The notes: a model not told the origin generated them from the letters alone. A stretch of 64,000 nucleotides of DNA from SKPS01 sp964469215 (GCA_964469215.1 CAYXYB010000001.1:248001-312000), one strand, 5' to 3'. Shown: positions 25,445-34,906, counted from the stretch's first letter. Numbers and translations: made by a program.

Positions 25445-26710
25445 CTACTTCACCAACGTCACCACACCATGAAACTCTTCATATTGCCCAAAGTGGTTCC
25501 GGGCGGTGACTGTATAGTAAAATACTCCTGCTTCTGCAGCCTGCCCGTTAATGGTACCGTCCCACCATTGGTCATTCTTTCCTTCGAAAACCACCCGGCC
25601 CCAACGATTACGTATGCAGGTCTCGAGTTCCCACCCTTCATGATTCTTAAATTCAAACACATCATTGAAGCCATCACCATTGGGTGTAAACACGTTGGGG
25701 ATGAGCGGAGGCGTCATGCAGGGATCCACATACACCGTAACGCTATCGTATGTTATATCCATTTTAAAATCCCGTACCCATAGATAGTAGGTTGTGGTTT
25801 TATCAGGTTTTACCTTAAGATACGGTGTTGTGGTCAGAGTGTCCCAATGATCTCTTGAAGTAACCTTATGACTATTAGCAGACCAGAGATACAGATACTC
25901 GTTATCAGCCAGGTTCTGTCCCAACGTTACAGCGTCTCCGTAACATATACGCTTATCACTACCAGCATCTGCCTCATAAACCGGGGCATCACAAGGCCAG
26001 ACGGATACGTCGTCGATTAGTATAGGGGCTGCCAATCCCCAAGGATTAGGTTGCCCGGAGTGGCATTGCATTAAGGTAGTTTCGTGATCTTCAGCAAAAT
26101 TACCAATGATAAAATGGCGTTCACCACCCTTTGCTGTAAAATGTCCGGTAATCTTTATCCATTGATACGGGTCACATATTACTCCACCTGTATGTTCAAC
26201 ATAAGGTGTTACTTTTATCACATCAAAGGCAGTTGTAGTTGTTACAATTGAGTCGCCCGAAAACCAGATCCCGACACGATCAGCTCCGAAATTTGCAAAA
26301 GCTGATTTAAACCACCAAACGGCTGTCACATAGAATTGCACCATGTAACATTGCCCGGATAACAATGGTCTTGATAATACACCACATAAATATTCTCTTT
26401 TGTTGGCTCCAATAACCGTTTCAATTGTTACTATAAAGGCATATGCAATACCTGTTCTTGGTTCTAAAAAACCTTTATAAATCACATTGCTTTGGTACAC
26501 AAAACTGTTACAAGGGTGATAATAATCGGTAGATGAACCTGAAGGATTAGGCTGATACCAGTGTTCGGCACAATTGATATCTTCTCTTGTAGGCGGGCAA
26601 CACAATGTGTCTTCCAGGCTTGGGTTAAGTACCAGATTGGTTTGGGCATGCAGGAGAGTACCGGCTGTCAGCAGGAGGATAATATAAATTGGTTTGCTAA
26701 TAATCTTCAT
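25445..26710 (-). CDS. Exported protein with T9SS type B (gliding motility-associated) C-terminal domain
   Basis: About 421 residues from the ATG at 26710, which directly begins a signal peptide (MKIISKPIYIILLLTAGTLLHAQ); an in-frame start at 26746 would add 12 unlikely residues. The body (NLVLNPSLEDTLCCPPTRED, then a beta-rich stretch) resembles a carbohydrate-binding-like jelly-roll domain, followed by an Ig-like segment (EADAGSDKRICYGDAVTLG). The C-terminus is a type B sorting domain: IPNVFTPNGDGFNDVFEF, RNRWGRVVFEG, GVFYYTVTARN. It lies 51 bp downstream of the giant T9SS gene and probably shares its transcript. Confidence 0.87.
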   Translation of the reverse strand: MKIISKPIYIILLLTAGTLLHAQTNLVLNPSLEDTLCCPPTREDINCAEHWYQPNPSGSSTDYYHPCNSFVYQSNVIYKGFLEPRTGIAYAFIVTIETVIGANKREYLCGVLSRPLLSGQCYMVQFYVTAVWWFKSAFANFGADRVGIWFSGDSIVTTTTAFDVIKVTPYVEHTGGVICDPYQWIKITGHFTAKGGERHFIIGNFAEDHETTLMQCHSGQPNPWGLAAPILIDDVSVWPCDAPVYEADAGSDKRICYGDAVTLGQNLADNEYLYLWSANSHKVTSRDHWDTLTTTPYLKVKPDKTTTYYLWVRDFKMDITYDSVTVYVDPCMTPPLIPNVFTPNGDGFNDVFEFKNHEGWELETCIRNRWGRVVFEGKNDQWWDGTINGQAAEAGVFYYTVTARNHFGQYEEFHGVVTLVK

Positions 26711-26761
26711 TTCTGAAAAAATATAAAGGGAGTCACCTAAAAGCAACTCCCCTGTAATTAA

Positions 26762-29700
26762 TTATGGCCTCACAACCAGTTTTCCGGTTTGGATGATACT
26801 GCTGTTGTTGATGATACGGTAAAAATGGATACCAATGGGCAATTCACCAACCGAAATATTCTGGTTAAGGTAATGTATCTCTTTAATGAGTTGTTTTTGT
26901 CCGTGAACAGAATAGAACTCAATAAAACAATTTTCAAGTTCAGTCTCCTCAAGAAATTCCACTGTGATAAGTTCACGTGTTGGGTTAGGATAAACCTTTG
27001 CGACGTCTTGCCTTTTTCCGGTTACTGGAGGCGGTTTTCTGTATGCAACTTCATTTTCCTGAGGATCTAAGCCCAACATCACACGTGCAGTATATACGGC
27101 ATAGCCTCCTTCATAAGGTGTCAAAGTAGCAATAGCGTGAAGGTAAGCAGAATCTTCAGGTGTAAAATGGTACTGCCCCTGAATCCATGTTGAAAACAGA
27201 ATGGTATTTACATTCTGCCTGTATTCTTCCAGATTGTTTAGTGGAGTAATTGACTCATTAACATCACGTGCTGCCCCAAAATCACCTTCGTTGAAAAGCA
27301 TTTCCATCTCAACAAAGCTGCTGATTGGTTCATTCTTCAAACTATCATAAAACGATTTATATTCGTTATCCAGATCACCACCCAGATACATCAGCGAAGA
27401 ATCGTTGAACAGAATCGTAAAAAGATATTCGGCATTGTAGCCATGGTACTCTTCATTGAGTTGCAGATATATTTCCTCCATCAAAAGGAGATCAGCAAAC
27501 AAATGATCACGTTCATCAGCAGTAAGATCGGCAAGCATCTGATTACCAGGCGATGGAAGTGGGCAATGCGGTGTCTGGGATGATGTGCCACAGGCGTGAT
27601 TTGCATTGTTGTTCGATACATCATTGATATAATCTTCTATAATAGAAGTGCCTTGCGCCTCAGGCAAATATTGCTGGCCTTGATTAGGAAAATAGAACCA
27701 TTGAACATATGTTGACCATGTTCCTATAGTCACGGGGTTAAGAATATTCCCCAGATCCGTTGCCAGCTTTGTTTCGATTTGGTTCGTAAAAGAGTTGTGT
27801 GTATTCCAGCCACCGTTGGGGGTTTGCCACCCCTGATTGGTAAGCAGGGTAGATGACCCGAAGAATATTCCATGATAGCCGCCGTATAGGTTATTGCAAA
27901 AGTATCTGGTATTGGTTTGAATACCGGTTGTATATATACCGCAGCCAAGATTAATCGTCCAGTTATCATATATGGATGCATGCATTGACTGGCTACACCA
28001 TACCCCACGGTAATGCCGCTTGTGATTTGTTTGAGAAGGTGGGTTTAACATATATATCTTATTGCATCCAACATTGGCAAAAGCACAATTATGGATAATA
28101 ACGCCGGATCTGACAACCACCCATGGTAGTGTTTCGTTTAATAATATTTCGTTATTGAAAACACGCAGATAATAGCCGGGCCAATTATCAGGAAGAGCGA
28201 TGGCATTATAGCCAGCATTTATGGATACTATACCGTTAACCACATTACCAATTTCATTTTCCAGGATATCAATGGCATGCCCACTCGGGAAAAGGTTTTC
28301 TGCTCTAATACCTGTATGTGAATTTGAAATAACATTATAATCAATCAAGCTTCCATTCCTGAAAATCACAAGGTTAATGCATGTTTGATTAATATCTTCA
28401 AAAAAGTTGTTGCGGGCGATTAGCTTTAGATTATATGCATCAATACCATACGTACAGTCAAAGAACTCGTTTGAGGAGCCGGTTTGTTGCAAGCCTGCAA
28501 CAAGCTGTTTGTTAATTGGAATTGCCTGATTAATTCCAAAAAACGAGGATATTGCCCCTTTCGGTTTGATGGTACCAATAATCATCAAGCCTAAATTAGG
28601 TTTGATATTCTGAAACTTGTTATTGTAGCAACTCAGATAGGAATCGTTTGCATATATCCCAAACTCCATATTTTCAAACAAGTTTTGTCCGCTACCCTGT
28701 TGATGGTTGCCAACTGTCAGATCGTCTACCATATTAGCTCTTATACCGCAAAAGACCGGAATACCACTCAATGGTGGCATATAGAGCAAATAATTTACAT
28801 CATCCCAGGATCTGAAAATGGTTCCGCTTACTGCGCCGGAATGCGGTTGTGAGGGGGAAGGATAGGCAGGAGTTCCAGAATGATAATCCATTACATCAAT
28901 GCCAATATAATTGTTTTCAAAAATACTGTTTTCTATAATAAATCCGCCACCATTTTTTGAAACAATTGCATTTATCGCATCTTCAATTTTTGATTCATCA
29001 ACTGTAATAACAGAGCTGATATCTTCTACATATATACCATCCCACATCACATCACATCCGGCAGCAACTTTCTTTAGGGTCGTATTATAATTGGTTGTGA
29101 TGTTTAATGAAGCTCCCGGTAAAACCACAATTTTTGCTTCCGGCCCCATCATTAATGATTGGTTGTTTATGCTCACAGAATTATTTATAGTTATCACACC
29201 CTGCAGCAAAACACTTTGTTTATTATTCATCATTGACTGAGTCAATACATCATCATTAATGATGGTGTCAACGTCTATATCACAACATTCATAAATGCGG
29301 AATATTCCGTTAGTTTCACACTGGTTACTGCCGGTACCTGTAACTGTTAATTCAATAAACTGTGGTAGTGGTAAAGTGGGAGAATTAAATTCAATATCCA
29401 CTAGTGTCCCTGTATTTATACCCCCAACAAAATCAGCAAGACTGCCGGATACATTTAATGACCATGTGTAAATCATATTCGGATCAGGATTTACAACATA
29501 GTATGTATATGTAAAGGGTAGAGGATCACAAAGGCTTCTTTTCCCATCTATTTCAACTTTTGCCTCTTTAACCATAACTTCTGCCTGGGCAGTAACAGTG
29601 CAACCGTTAGCATCAGTTACCAGCAGGCTATATGGATAAATACCTGGAGTAGTTAGGGAAACAGTTGGATTAGAAATAGTTGTTCCTGAAAGTCCATCTG

Positions 29701-31207
29701 CCGGAGACCATTGATAAGTGTATGGAGCAGTTCCGCCGGTCAAGTTAATCACGAACATGCCGGAAATAACTTGTGGTGGACAAAGAACAACATCTTCAAT
29801 GGTGAGATTGGGTTGTACTTCCATGAATGTGACCTTATCAACAGCAATGCATTCTCCATTGTTATATGTTGCCTTAACCCAAAGATCCTTAATGGAATGT
29901 CCAATCTGATGTGTAAAGGTTGGCGTATTTGATGCTACAATATTGGTCATACTTATATCATCATACCAATCAAAAATAACATTTGTATAGTTTCCGGTTA
30001 AACCTACTGTTGCATAAACTTCACAATTTGTGCCGGATGATATATTTACAATAATTTCCTCATCAGGGACCAGCTTAACATTTTTAATCATAATATCCAC
30101 ATGTTCAACATCCTGGGAATAGCTCTGTGTTGGATAAACCACAAGCCTTGAATAAGGCTGGCTTGCAAACATGTTTTGGTTGAACTGAAATCTGGGAAAA
30201 ACCATTGTTTGCCAGTATGGAATTGTTTGCGAAGGCTGAGTAATACCGGTACCTATTGGAAACAAAGTATTGTAGTTTGCAGGTTTTGGTTGTCCAAGTT
30301 GATTAAAAATAAGAGTTGGAACTGTAAAATAGTTGGAAAATTCAGCATTGATGACAGGTAGGCTAAGATTGTTCTGATTAGCTGAATGTGATCCGGTTGA
30401 ATACTCAATTTCAAGTCGATAATGGTTGCCAGGAACCAATCCGTTGATATCCTGAAACACTGCTTCTCCTATATCATATACCCCCGTAACAGAAATATTA
30501 CGTGTCCACATATAGATATAGTGGTAAGGATTTGAATGCCAACCTGTAGTACAAAGCGGGCCAACATCAGGAGTACCCCATCCTCGTTTCCAATTACAAA
30601 TGATATTATAATCTAAGTTGTTAATTGCCCCACCCAGAATAGTAATCAGATAATATGAAAGGTAATTGTTATACGTTTCAAAATCATGGTTGCCAATCAT
30701 ATTACAACCAGTTGGAGATATATAACATGAATTAGGTGCTAATGATTCGAATAACTCAATCGTGTCTGCAAGAGTTGTATCATTTCGCATTAATTTAAGA
30801 AAATAAACCGAATAAGCAGTATCTGTTACAAACCTATAAGCTGTAACAGAATCAGCTTGTTGACAATAATCAAAAAGCGCCAGTTCTTCGCAAGTTCCTG
30901 AATATATTGCGATGCTTGTGACACTATTGCCAGATTGTAATGTAGCAAAATTTATCTCCTGAGCAATAGTATCGGACTTTATAAAATATATCCATGCTTC
31001 TGAATGCCCTTGTGCAAAATATATCTCATAGATCGAATCTGGCAACATTTGAACGGCATTTTGGCAGTTTGTTTGCCCGAATGAAGGAATGGAAAATAAA
31101 AGGTAAAAGAAAAATAAAAAATATTTAGGAATAAAGCGAATAAATCTACCTTCAAAAGGGCAGAAGTTCTTATATGCTGTCCTTATATTTTGTGATTCAG
31201 AACACAT
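26762..31207 (-). CDS. Giant T9SS cargo protein with PKD domain and beta-helix repeats (type A tail)
   Basis: About 1481 residues. Features in order: a hydrophobic export signal (YFLFFFYLLFSIPSFGQ), a region with repeated beta-structure, a PKD/SprB-like domain (YQWSPADGLSGTTISNPTVS), a long parallel beta-helix-like part with many IENSIFENNYIG-type rungs, and a type A tail (VYPNPTRELITVEFLEE, then GELPIGIHFYRIINN). It is surface-exposed or secreted, perhaps a polysaccharide-binding or -degrading protein. The start is uncertain: in-frame ATGs occur at 31300, 31273 and 31207. A -7 box at 31284-31291 excludes the first, and a C-rich homopolymer tract lies between the last two. I place the start at 31207 with low certainty. 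Confidence 0.75.
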   Translation of the reverse strand: MCSESQNIRTAYKNFCPFEGRFIRFIPKYFLFFFYLLFSIPSFGQTNCQNAVQMLPDSIYEIYFAQGHSEAWIYFIKSDTIAQEINFATLQSGNSVTSIAIYSGTCEELALFDYCQQADSVTAYRFVTDTAYSVYFLKLMRNDTTLADTIELFESLAPNSCYISPTGCNMIGNHDFETYNNYLSYYLITILGGAINNLDYNIICNWKRGWGTPDVGPLCTTGWHSNPYHYIYMWTRNISVTGVYDIGEAVFQDINGLVPGNHYRLEIEYSTGSHSANQNNLSLPVINAEFSNYFTVPTLIFNQLGQPKPANYNTLFPIGTGITQPSQTIPYWQTMVFPRFQFNQNMFASQPYSRLVVYPTQSYSQDVEHVDIMIKNVKLVPDEEIIVNISSGTNCEVYATVGLTGNYTNVIFDWYDDISMTNIVASNTPTFTHQIGHSIKDLWVKATYNNGECIAVDKVTFMEVQPNLTIEDVVLCPPQVISGMFVINLTGGTAPYTYQWSPADGLSGTTISNPTVSLTTPGIYPYSLLVTDANGCTVTAQAEVMVKEAKVEIDGKRSLCDPLPFTYTYYVVNPDPNMIYTWSLNVSGSLADFVGGINTGTLVDIEFNSPTLPLPQFIELTVTGTGSNQCETNGIFRIYECCDIDVDTIINDDVLTQSMMNNKQSVLLQGVITINNSVSINNQSLMMGPEAKIVVLPGASLNITTNYNTTLKKVAAGCDVMWDGIYVEDISSVITVDESKIEDAINAIVSKNGGGFIIENSIFENNYIGIDVMDYHSGTPAYPSPSQPHSGAVSGTIFRSWDDVNYLLYMPPLSGIPVFCGIRANMVDDLTVGNHQQGSGQNLFENMEFGIYANDSYLSCYNNKFQNIKPNLGLMIIGTIKPKGAISSFFGINQAIPINKQLVAGLQQTGSSNEFFDCTYGIDAYNLKLIARNNFFEDINQTCINLVIFRNGSLIDYNVISNSHTGIRAENLFPSGHAIDILENEIGNVVNGIVSINAGYNAIALPDNWPGYYLRVFNNEILLNETLPWVVVRSGVIIHNCAFANVGCNKIYMLNPPSQTNHKRHYRGVWCSQSMHASIYDNWTINLGCGIYTTGIQTNTRYFCNNLYGGYHGIFFGSSTLLTNQGWQTPNGGWNTHNSFTNQIETKLATDLGNILNPVTIGTWSTYVQWFYFPNQGQQYLPEAQGTSIIEDYINDVSNNNANHACGTSSQTPHCPLPSPGNQMLADLTADERDHLFADLLLMEEIYLQLNEEYHGYNAEYLFTILFNDSSLMYLGGDLDNEYKSFYDSLKNEPISSFVEMEMLFNEGDFGAARDVNESITPLNNLEEYRQNVNTILFSTWIQGQYHFTPEDSAYLHAIATLTPYEGGYAVYTARVMLGLDPQENEVAYRKPPPVTGKRQDVAKVYPNPTRELITVEFLEETELENCFIEFYSVHGQKQLIKEIHYLNQNISVGELPIGIHFYRIINNSSIIQTGKLVVRP

Positions 31208-31233
31208 GATGGGTGCATAGGAGCGTGAGTGGC

Positions 31234-31255
31234 GGGGGGGATGGGGGGGGGGGGG
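31234..31255. repeat. Poly-G tracts (7 G and 13 G) at the 5' end of the giant T9SS gene
   Basis: Plus strand G7 at 31234-31240, AT, then G13 at 31243-31255 (C on the coding strand). The reading frame from the upstream ATGs at 31273 and 31300 crosses both tracts and stays open with the present lengths. Confidence 0.9.
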
Positions 31256-31283
31256 TAAAAGCTTGACTAACATCTTTTTAAGA

Positions 31284-31291
31284 CAAATATA
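31284..31291 (-). promoter_or_regulatory. -7 box candidate for the giant T9SS gene
   Basis: TATATTTG on the minus strand fits TAnnTTTG. It would start transcription near 31279, so the ATG at 31300 would not be transcribed and the poly-C tract would fall in the leader or early coding region. Confidence 0.4.
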
Positions 31292-31300
31292 ATTTTTCAT

Positions 31301-31640
31301 AGCAATTGATTTTGGTTATTAGTAAGAACGGATGCTTTACAAAATTTTAATAATAGCAGAAATGTCTCGATAAATATTTTCTTATTTACATATATAACTC
31401 TAATTGCATGATATTCAATGGCCTAATATACAACATAAGAATTATTATTCAACAAAGTCATCGATTTTTTTTCAACAAATTCAACTTGAAAGGTCAAACA
31501 GCCTGGTTTTATTAGGATCCAAATGGTTAATTCTTTTTTCCTAATAAATTATTGTGTAAAGAAATCTTACAAAAATCGGCTATGCCTTTAAACTATAATC
31601 GCTTATGATCTTGTTTTCATTGGAAAATCAATGGATGTTT
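31301..31640. other. AT-rich intergenic stretch, no gene recognised
   Basis: About 340 bp upstream of the giant T9SS gene. It is AT-rich with frequent stops on both strands. I see no coding potential or RNA gene. Confidence 0.5.
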
Positions 31641-31814
31641 TCAGCATATTCTACACTGTTCATACCCCACAGACATAAGCCCGGTCCCCTGCTGCCTCAA
31701 CGTCACCGACTCAACCTCCTCATCAAGAATAACAGACAACACCCTGCGGGCTTAATCCTCGTTCTCCATAAGGTATTTGAACGCCTTGTCGCATAAAGGG
31801 TTGATGATCTTCAT
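31641..31814 (-). pseudogene. N-terminal remnant of a PD-(D/E)xK (Rpn-type) transposase/nuclease gene
   Basis: Read on the minus strand from the ATG at 31814, the translation is MKIINPLCDKAFKYLMENED, stop, then in the same frame ARRVLSVILDEEVESVTLRQQ. This is the typical N-terminus of Bacteroidota PD-(D/E)xK nuclease family transposases (Rpn-like), normally about 300 residues. Here an in-frame TAA interrupts it after 20 codons and nothing recognisable follows, so it is a dead fragment. Confidence 0.7.
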
Positions 31815-31970
31815 GGGTCGGGTGTTTATGCAAATATAGGTGATTTTGAATAAAGTTCACCAGGTTCTATGATTAACCAGCCTTCAATCAGAAAACGTTA
31901 CGATAAAATCTGATATGTAATACCGTGGGAAATGAGAATATGGGATTTTGATGTAGAATGTAAAAAATAA
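31815..31970. other. Short intergenic stretch, no gene recognised
   Basis: Lies between the transposase-like remnant and the operator-like repeats. Nothing supported. Confidence 0.4.
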
Positions 31971-32022
31971 ATTACAAAATGACAATAATACATTACAAAA
32001 TGTCGTTTTTGTTTTACTTTTG
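31971..32022 (+). promoter_or_regulatory. Promoter and putative operator of the membrane protein/XRE pair
   Basis: ATTACAAAATG occurs twice, at 31971-31981 and 31992-32002, 21 bp apart (two helical turns). The second copy lies in the palindrome ACATT-ACAA-AATGT (31990-32003). A -7 box TACTTTTG is at 32015-32022, so the repeats cover the expected -33 region. Repressor binding there would block transcription of the downstream XRE gene pair (inference). Confidence 0.5.
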
Positions 32023-32057
32023 TTCCTCAATGTCATTAATCCTAAAAAATCAAAGAA

Positions 32058-32537
32058 ATGAAAACAAACCTTTTACTGCCGCATTGCTACCAGCGAATAG
32101 GCTGGATAATGCTTTTACCGGCTTTTGTTCTTGGTGTTATATTACAGATAACCGGATTTGAACCCCCTGATATCTTCGAAATCCCTGTTTTCGCAATTGC
32201 TGATCTGGAGATCTTAGGCGAGGATGTGTGGTTTGGACTTACCGAAAATAACATTCTCGATGAAGTGATTACCTTATTGTTAATAGCTGGAGCCCTTCTT
32301 GTGGTCTTTTCGAAAGAACGCACAGAGGATGAGCTGATCAGTCGTATACGAATGGAATCGTTGATCTGGGCAACTCTGGTGAACTACTTTATCTTAGCTT
32401 TTGCAGTGATGTTCTTCTATACGATTGCTTTCCTGCAGGTGCTTATTTTCAATATGTTCACCACCCTGTTGTTCTTTATCATCAGGTTCAGATGGATGAT
32501 GTATAAATCAAAAAAACAGATCAGCAATGAAGAATAA
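32058..32537 (+). CDS. Small integral membrane protein paired with XRE regulator
   Basis: 159 residues with about four predicted membrane helices (WIMLLPAFVLGVILQITGF, VITLLLIAGALLVVF, LVNYFILAFAVMFFYTIAFL, MFTTLLFFIIRF) and a charged C-terminus. I recognise no named family. Its last codons overlap the following XRE-type regulator by 11 bp. Membrane-protein/small-XRE pairs of this layout are common in Bacteria, but their function is largely unknown. A sensing partner for the regulator is an inference from context. Confidence 0.8.
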   Translation: MKTNLLLPHCYQRIGWIMLLPAFVLGVILQITGFEPPDIFEIPVFAIADLEILGEDVWFGLTENNILDEVITLLLIAGALLVVFSKERTEDELISRIRMESLIWATLVNYFILAFAVMFFYTIAFLQVLIFNMFTTLLFFIIRFRWMMYKSKKQISNEE

Positions 32538-32721
32538 CATTAAAGTTGAACGGGCAAAAAAAGGGGTCACCCAGGCTGAGCTTGCGCTGCAGGTTAATGT
32601 CAGCCGTCAGACCATCAATGCAATAGAGTTGGGAAAATATAATCCATCAACTGAACTGGCTCTTAGAATGGCGAAATATTTCAATTGTTCTGTTGAAGAT
32701 TTGTTTTCACTTGAAGATTGA
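32527..32721 (+). CDS. XRE-family helix-turn-helix transcriptional regulator (small)
   Basis: 64 residues, almost entirely one HTH_3 domain: VERAKKGVTQAELALQVNVSRQTINAIELGKYNPS, then LALRMAKYFNCSVEDLF. It belongs to the YozG-like group of minimal XRE proteins with no effector domain. It overlaps the membrane protein gene by 11 bp (translational coupling). It probably represses its own promoter through the direct repeats at 31971-32002. Confidence 0.92.
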   Translation: MKNNIKVERAKKGVTQAELALQVNVSRQTINAIELGKYNPSTELALRMAKYFNCSVEDLFSLED

Positions 32722-32734
32722 ATGACTAATTTTG
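32700..32734 (+). promoter_or_regulatory. Promoter candidate for the M28 peptidase gene
   Basis: -33 TTTG (32700-32703) inside the XRE gene and -7 TAATTTTG (32727-32734) with a 23-bp spacer. The predicted start is about 18 nt before the ATG at 32759 and rules out a start at 32732. Confidence 0.4.
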
Positions 32735-32758
32735 TTGTATCAAATTAAAATATCTGAC

Positions 32759-34333
32759 ATGAAAAATGGTTTGTTACTTTTAGCAATTATCTGGCAGGCA
32801 TTTCAGCTAACTGCACAAAACACTCCTCCCCAGATAACAATTCAGCAGGTTTCGGTTGATGAAACAGCAAAAACGGTAACTGTTGTTTACGACCTTGTGG
32901 ACGCGGAAAATGACAATTGTGAAGTGTGGATGAAGTTCTCATCAGCGTGGACAGAATACTTCGCTTTGATTGATACCGCAGATCTTTCGGGTGATATTGG
33001 CCCTGCCATAACTCCCGGAAATTCAAGAACGATCATGTGGCAGTACGATTCCTTAACAGGAACAATTTTCAATACGCGTATTAAAGTTTATGCCTCCGAC
33101 GGACAACTGTTTGACCTCCAGAATATGGTTGAACAGGTCGATTCCGTCAAACTGCTGGAATATCTTCAGTTCATTGAAGGTGTGAGGAATTATTCAACTG
33201 CCCCTGCACATCTTAATGCCGTCCGGGATTCCATTGAGGATATCTTTACCAGGCATGGCCTTGTTACCCAGAAGCATAACTTTCCCTACAGCACAACCCA
33301 GGGTATCAACATAACCGGAAGAAAAGCAGGCATGAAGGATGAATCTGCTACGTATATTATTTGCGGCCATTATGACGGTGTACCGGGCAGCCCGGCAGCC
33401 GACGATAACGGATCCGCAGTAGCCGGTGTGTTTGAGATACTCAGGATTTTATCACAATACGACTTTGAACATACCATCACCTTTATCGGGTGGGATCTAG
33501 AGGAGTATGGCCTTCTTGGAAGCAAATACCATGTTCAGAATGAAATAAAACCTTATGAAGATATCCGGGGTGTGTTGAATTTTGAGATGATCGGTTATTA
33601 TGATGATACACCATATTCGCAGACGTTGCCTTCCGGTTTTAATTTACTTTTTCCGCAGCAGACCCAGACAATCCAGAACGACAGCAGCAGGGGCAACTTC
33701 CTGATAGTTTGTGGCAACACAACCTCCAACTCCCTTATAACAGAATATGCAAATGCCACTGCACAGTACGTTCCGGGGCTGAAATTCATCACCCTCGAAG
33801 TTCCCGGTAATGGCCAGTCGGTGCCCGATCTGCGCAGAAGTGATCACGCACCATTCTGGGATGCCGGGAAAAAAGCCCTCATGCTGACTGACGGCGCCGA
33901 TACAAGGAATTTCAACTACCATACACCCGGCGACTCAATCGGTACTCTCAATTTCAGCTTTATGGCTATGAATGTAAAGGCTACCCTTGCAACCCTTGCA
34001 ACACTTGCTTCTCCGATTAGTGCCGGTCACGATTTTTTTGATCTCTCACTGCTTTCTGTACCGGGCAACCTGAATTTTGCAGCTGAAGCCTTACATATCT
34101 ATCCAAATCCTGCTGCAGACTATGCTATGGTGCAGATTTACAATGATAAACCGGCACCAAATATTCTGGAGATCTACGATATTGCAGGTCGTAAAGTTTC
34201 CGCAGAAACAGTGGAACTGCCCGGAGGTGTATCAAAGATAAAGGTTGATATCTCAGGTCTTGTTAAAGGAGATTACTTTATCGTACTGAGATCAGGAGGA
34301 AGCAGAGTTGCCGGCAGACTGATCCGGATCTGA
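32759..34333 (+). CDS. Exported M28 family zinc peptidase with T9SS type A tail
   Basis: 524 residues. A signal peptide (MKNGLLLLAIIWQAFQLTAQ) and a beta-sandwich N-terminal domain (ITIQQVSVDETAKTVTVVYDLVDAENDNC) precede the M28 catalytic domain. Zinc-site residues are visible: H204 and D206 in CGHYDGVPG, bridging D215 in ADDNGSA, E248/E249 in WDLEEYGLLG, and RRSDHAPFWDAG for the last ligands. The tail is LHIYPNPAADYAMVQI, then GDYFIVLRSGGSRVAGRLIRI. It is probably a surface or secreted aminopeptidase. It converges on mntP, 12 bp away. Confidence 0.92.
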   Translation: MKNGLLLLAIIWQAFQLTAQNTPPQITIQQVSVDETAKTVTVVYDLVDAENDNCEVWMKFSSAWTEYFALIDTADLSGDIGPAITPGNSRTIMWQYDSLTGTIFNTRIKVYASDGQLFDLQNMVEQVDSVKLLEYLQFIEGVRNYSTAPAHLNAVRDSIEDIFTRHGLVTQKHNFPYSTTQGINITGRKAGMKDESATYIICGHYDGVPGSPAADDNGSAVAGVFEILRILSQYDFEHTITFIGWDLEEYGLLGSKYHVQNEIKPYEDIRGVLNFEMIGYYDDTPYSQTLPSGFNLLFPQQTQTIQNDSSRGNFLIVCGNTTSNSLITEYANATAQYVPGLKFITLEVPGNGQSVPDLRRSDHAPFWDAGKKALMLTDGADTRNFNYHTPGDSIGTLNFSFMAMNVKATLATLATLASPISAGHDFFDLSLLSVPGNLNFAAEALHIYPNPAADYAMVQIYNDKPAPNILEIYDIAGRKVSAETVELPGGVSKIKVDISGLVKGDYFIVLRSGGSRVAGRLIRI

Positions 34334-34345
34334 TCCCTATCAGGC

Positions 34346-34906
34346 TTAAGCCAACAGATGCTCCCACAAAATTTTGCATCCCATTATTATCAGGATCACT
34401 CCACCGGTCAGGATAAGCCTTTTCTGAAACATTGATCCGATGCGTTTGCCGAGATATACTCCCAGAAGGCTCAGGCAGAAGGTGATAATCCCGATGTATA
34501 TTATCGGCCGGATGATTGACACATCTAGCAGAGCAAAACTTATACCGATAGCAAGCGCGTCAATGCTGGTGGCTATTGCAAGAAGCAGCAGTGTTACAGG
34601 TTTCAGAATATCAATTATCTCCTTATCCTCTTTTCCTGAAAGTGAATGGTATATCATCCTGCCACCTATTATAGCCAGCAACCCAAAGGCAACCCAGTGG
34701 TCGAACTCTTTTATATACTGCTCAAGGGTTACCCCGGCAGCCCACCCTGCAACCGGCATCATCGCCTGCAAAAGTCCGAAAGCAAGTGCTATCCTCACTG
34801 CGTAACCAAACTTCATCGAACGGATCGTTGCTCCACCGGCAATAGATACGACAAAAGAATCGATTGAAAGACCAATTGCAATGGCAACGATTGTTAACAG
34901 ATCCAT
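34346..34906 (-). CDS. mntP: Manganese efflux pump MntP
   Basis: 186 residues forming about six membrane helices in two DUF204 halves. Each half begins with a conserved signature: IAIGLSIDSFVVSIAGG in the first and IATSIDALAIGISFALLD in the second. These paired Asp-containing motifs are diagnostic for MntP, which exports excess Mn(II). I chose the ATG at 34906 (MDLLTIVAIAIG); an upstream ATG at 34960 would overlap the end of the BNR gene and lacks the family N-terminus. It is 8 bp downstream of the BNR protein gene, probably one transcript. Confidence 0.93.
   Translation of the reverse strand: MDLLTIVAIAIGLSIDSFVVSIAGGATIRSMKFGYAVRIALAFGLLQAMMPVAGWAAGVTLEQYIKEFDHWVAFGLLAIIGGRMIYHSLSGKEDKEIIDILKPVTLLLLAIATSIDALAIGISFALLDVSIIRPIIYIGIITFCLSLLGVYLGKRIGSMFQKRLILTGGVILIIMGCKILWEHLLA

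Noticed and set aside
31605..31796. 63-residue plus-strand open frame
   Set aside because: It is the reverse strand of a recognisable transposase-type remnant.
34330..34352. Short hairpin CTGAT-CCCT-ATCAG and palindrome GGCTTAAGCC between convergent M28 and mntP genes
   Set aside because: Too weak and without a T-run to call a terminator.
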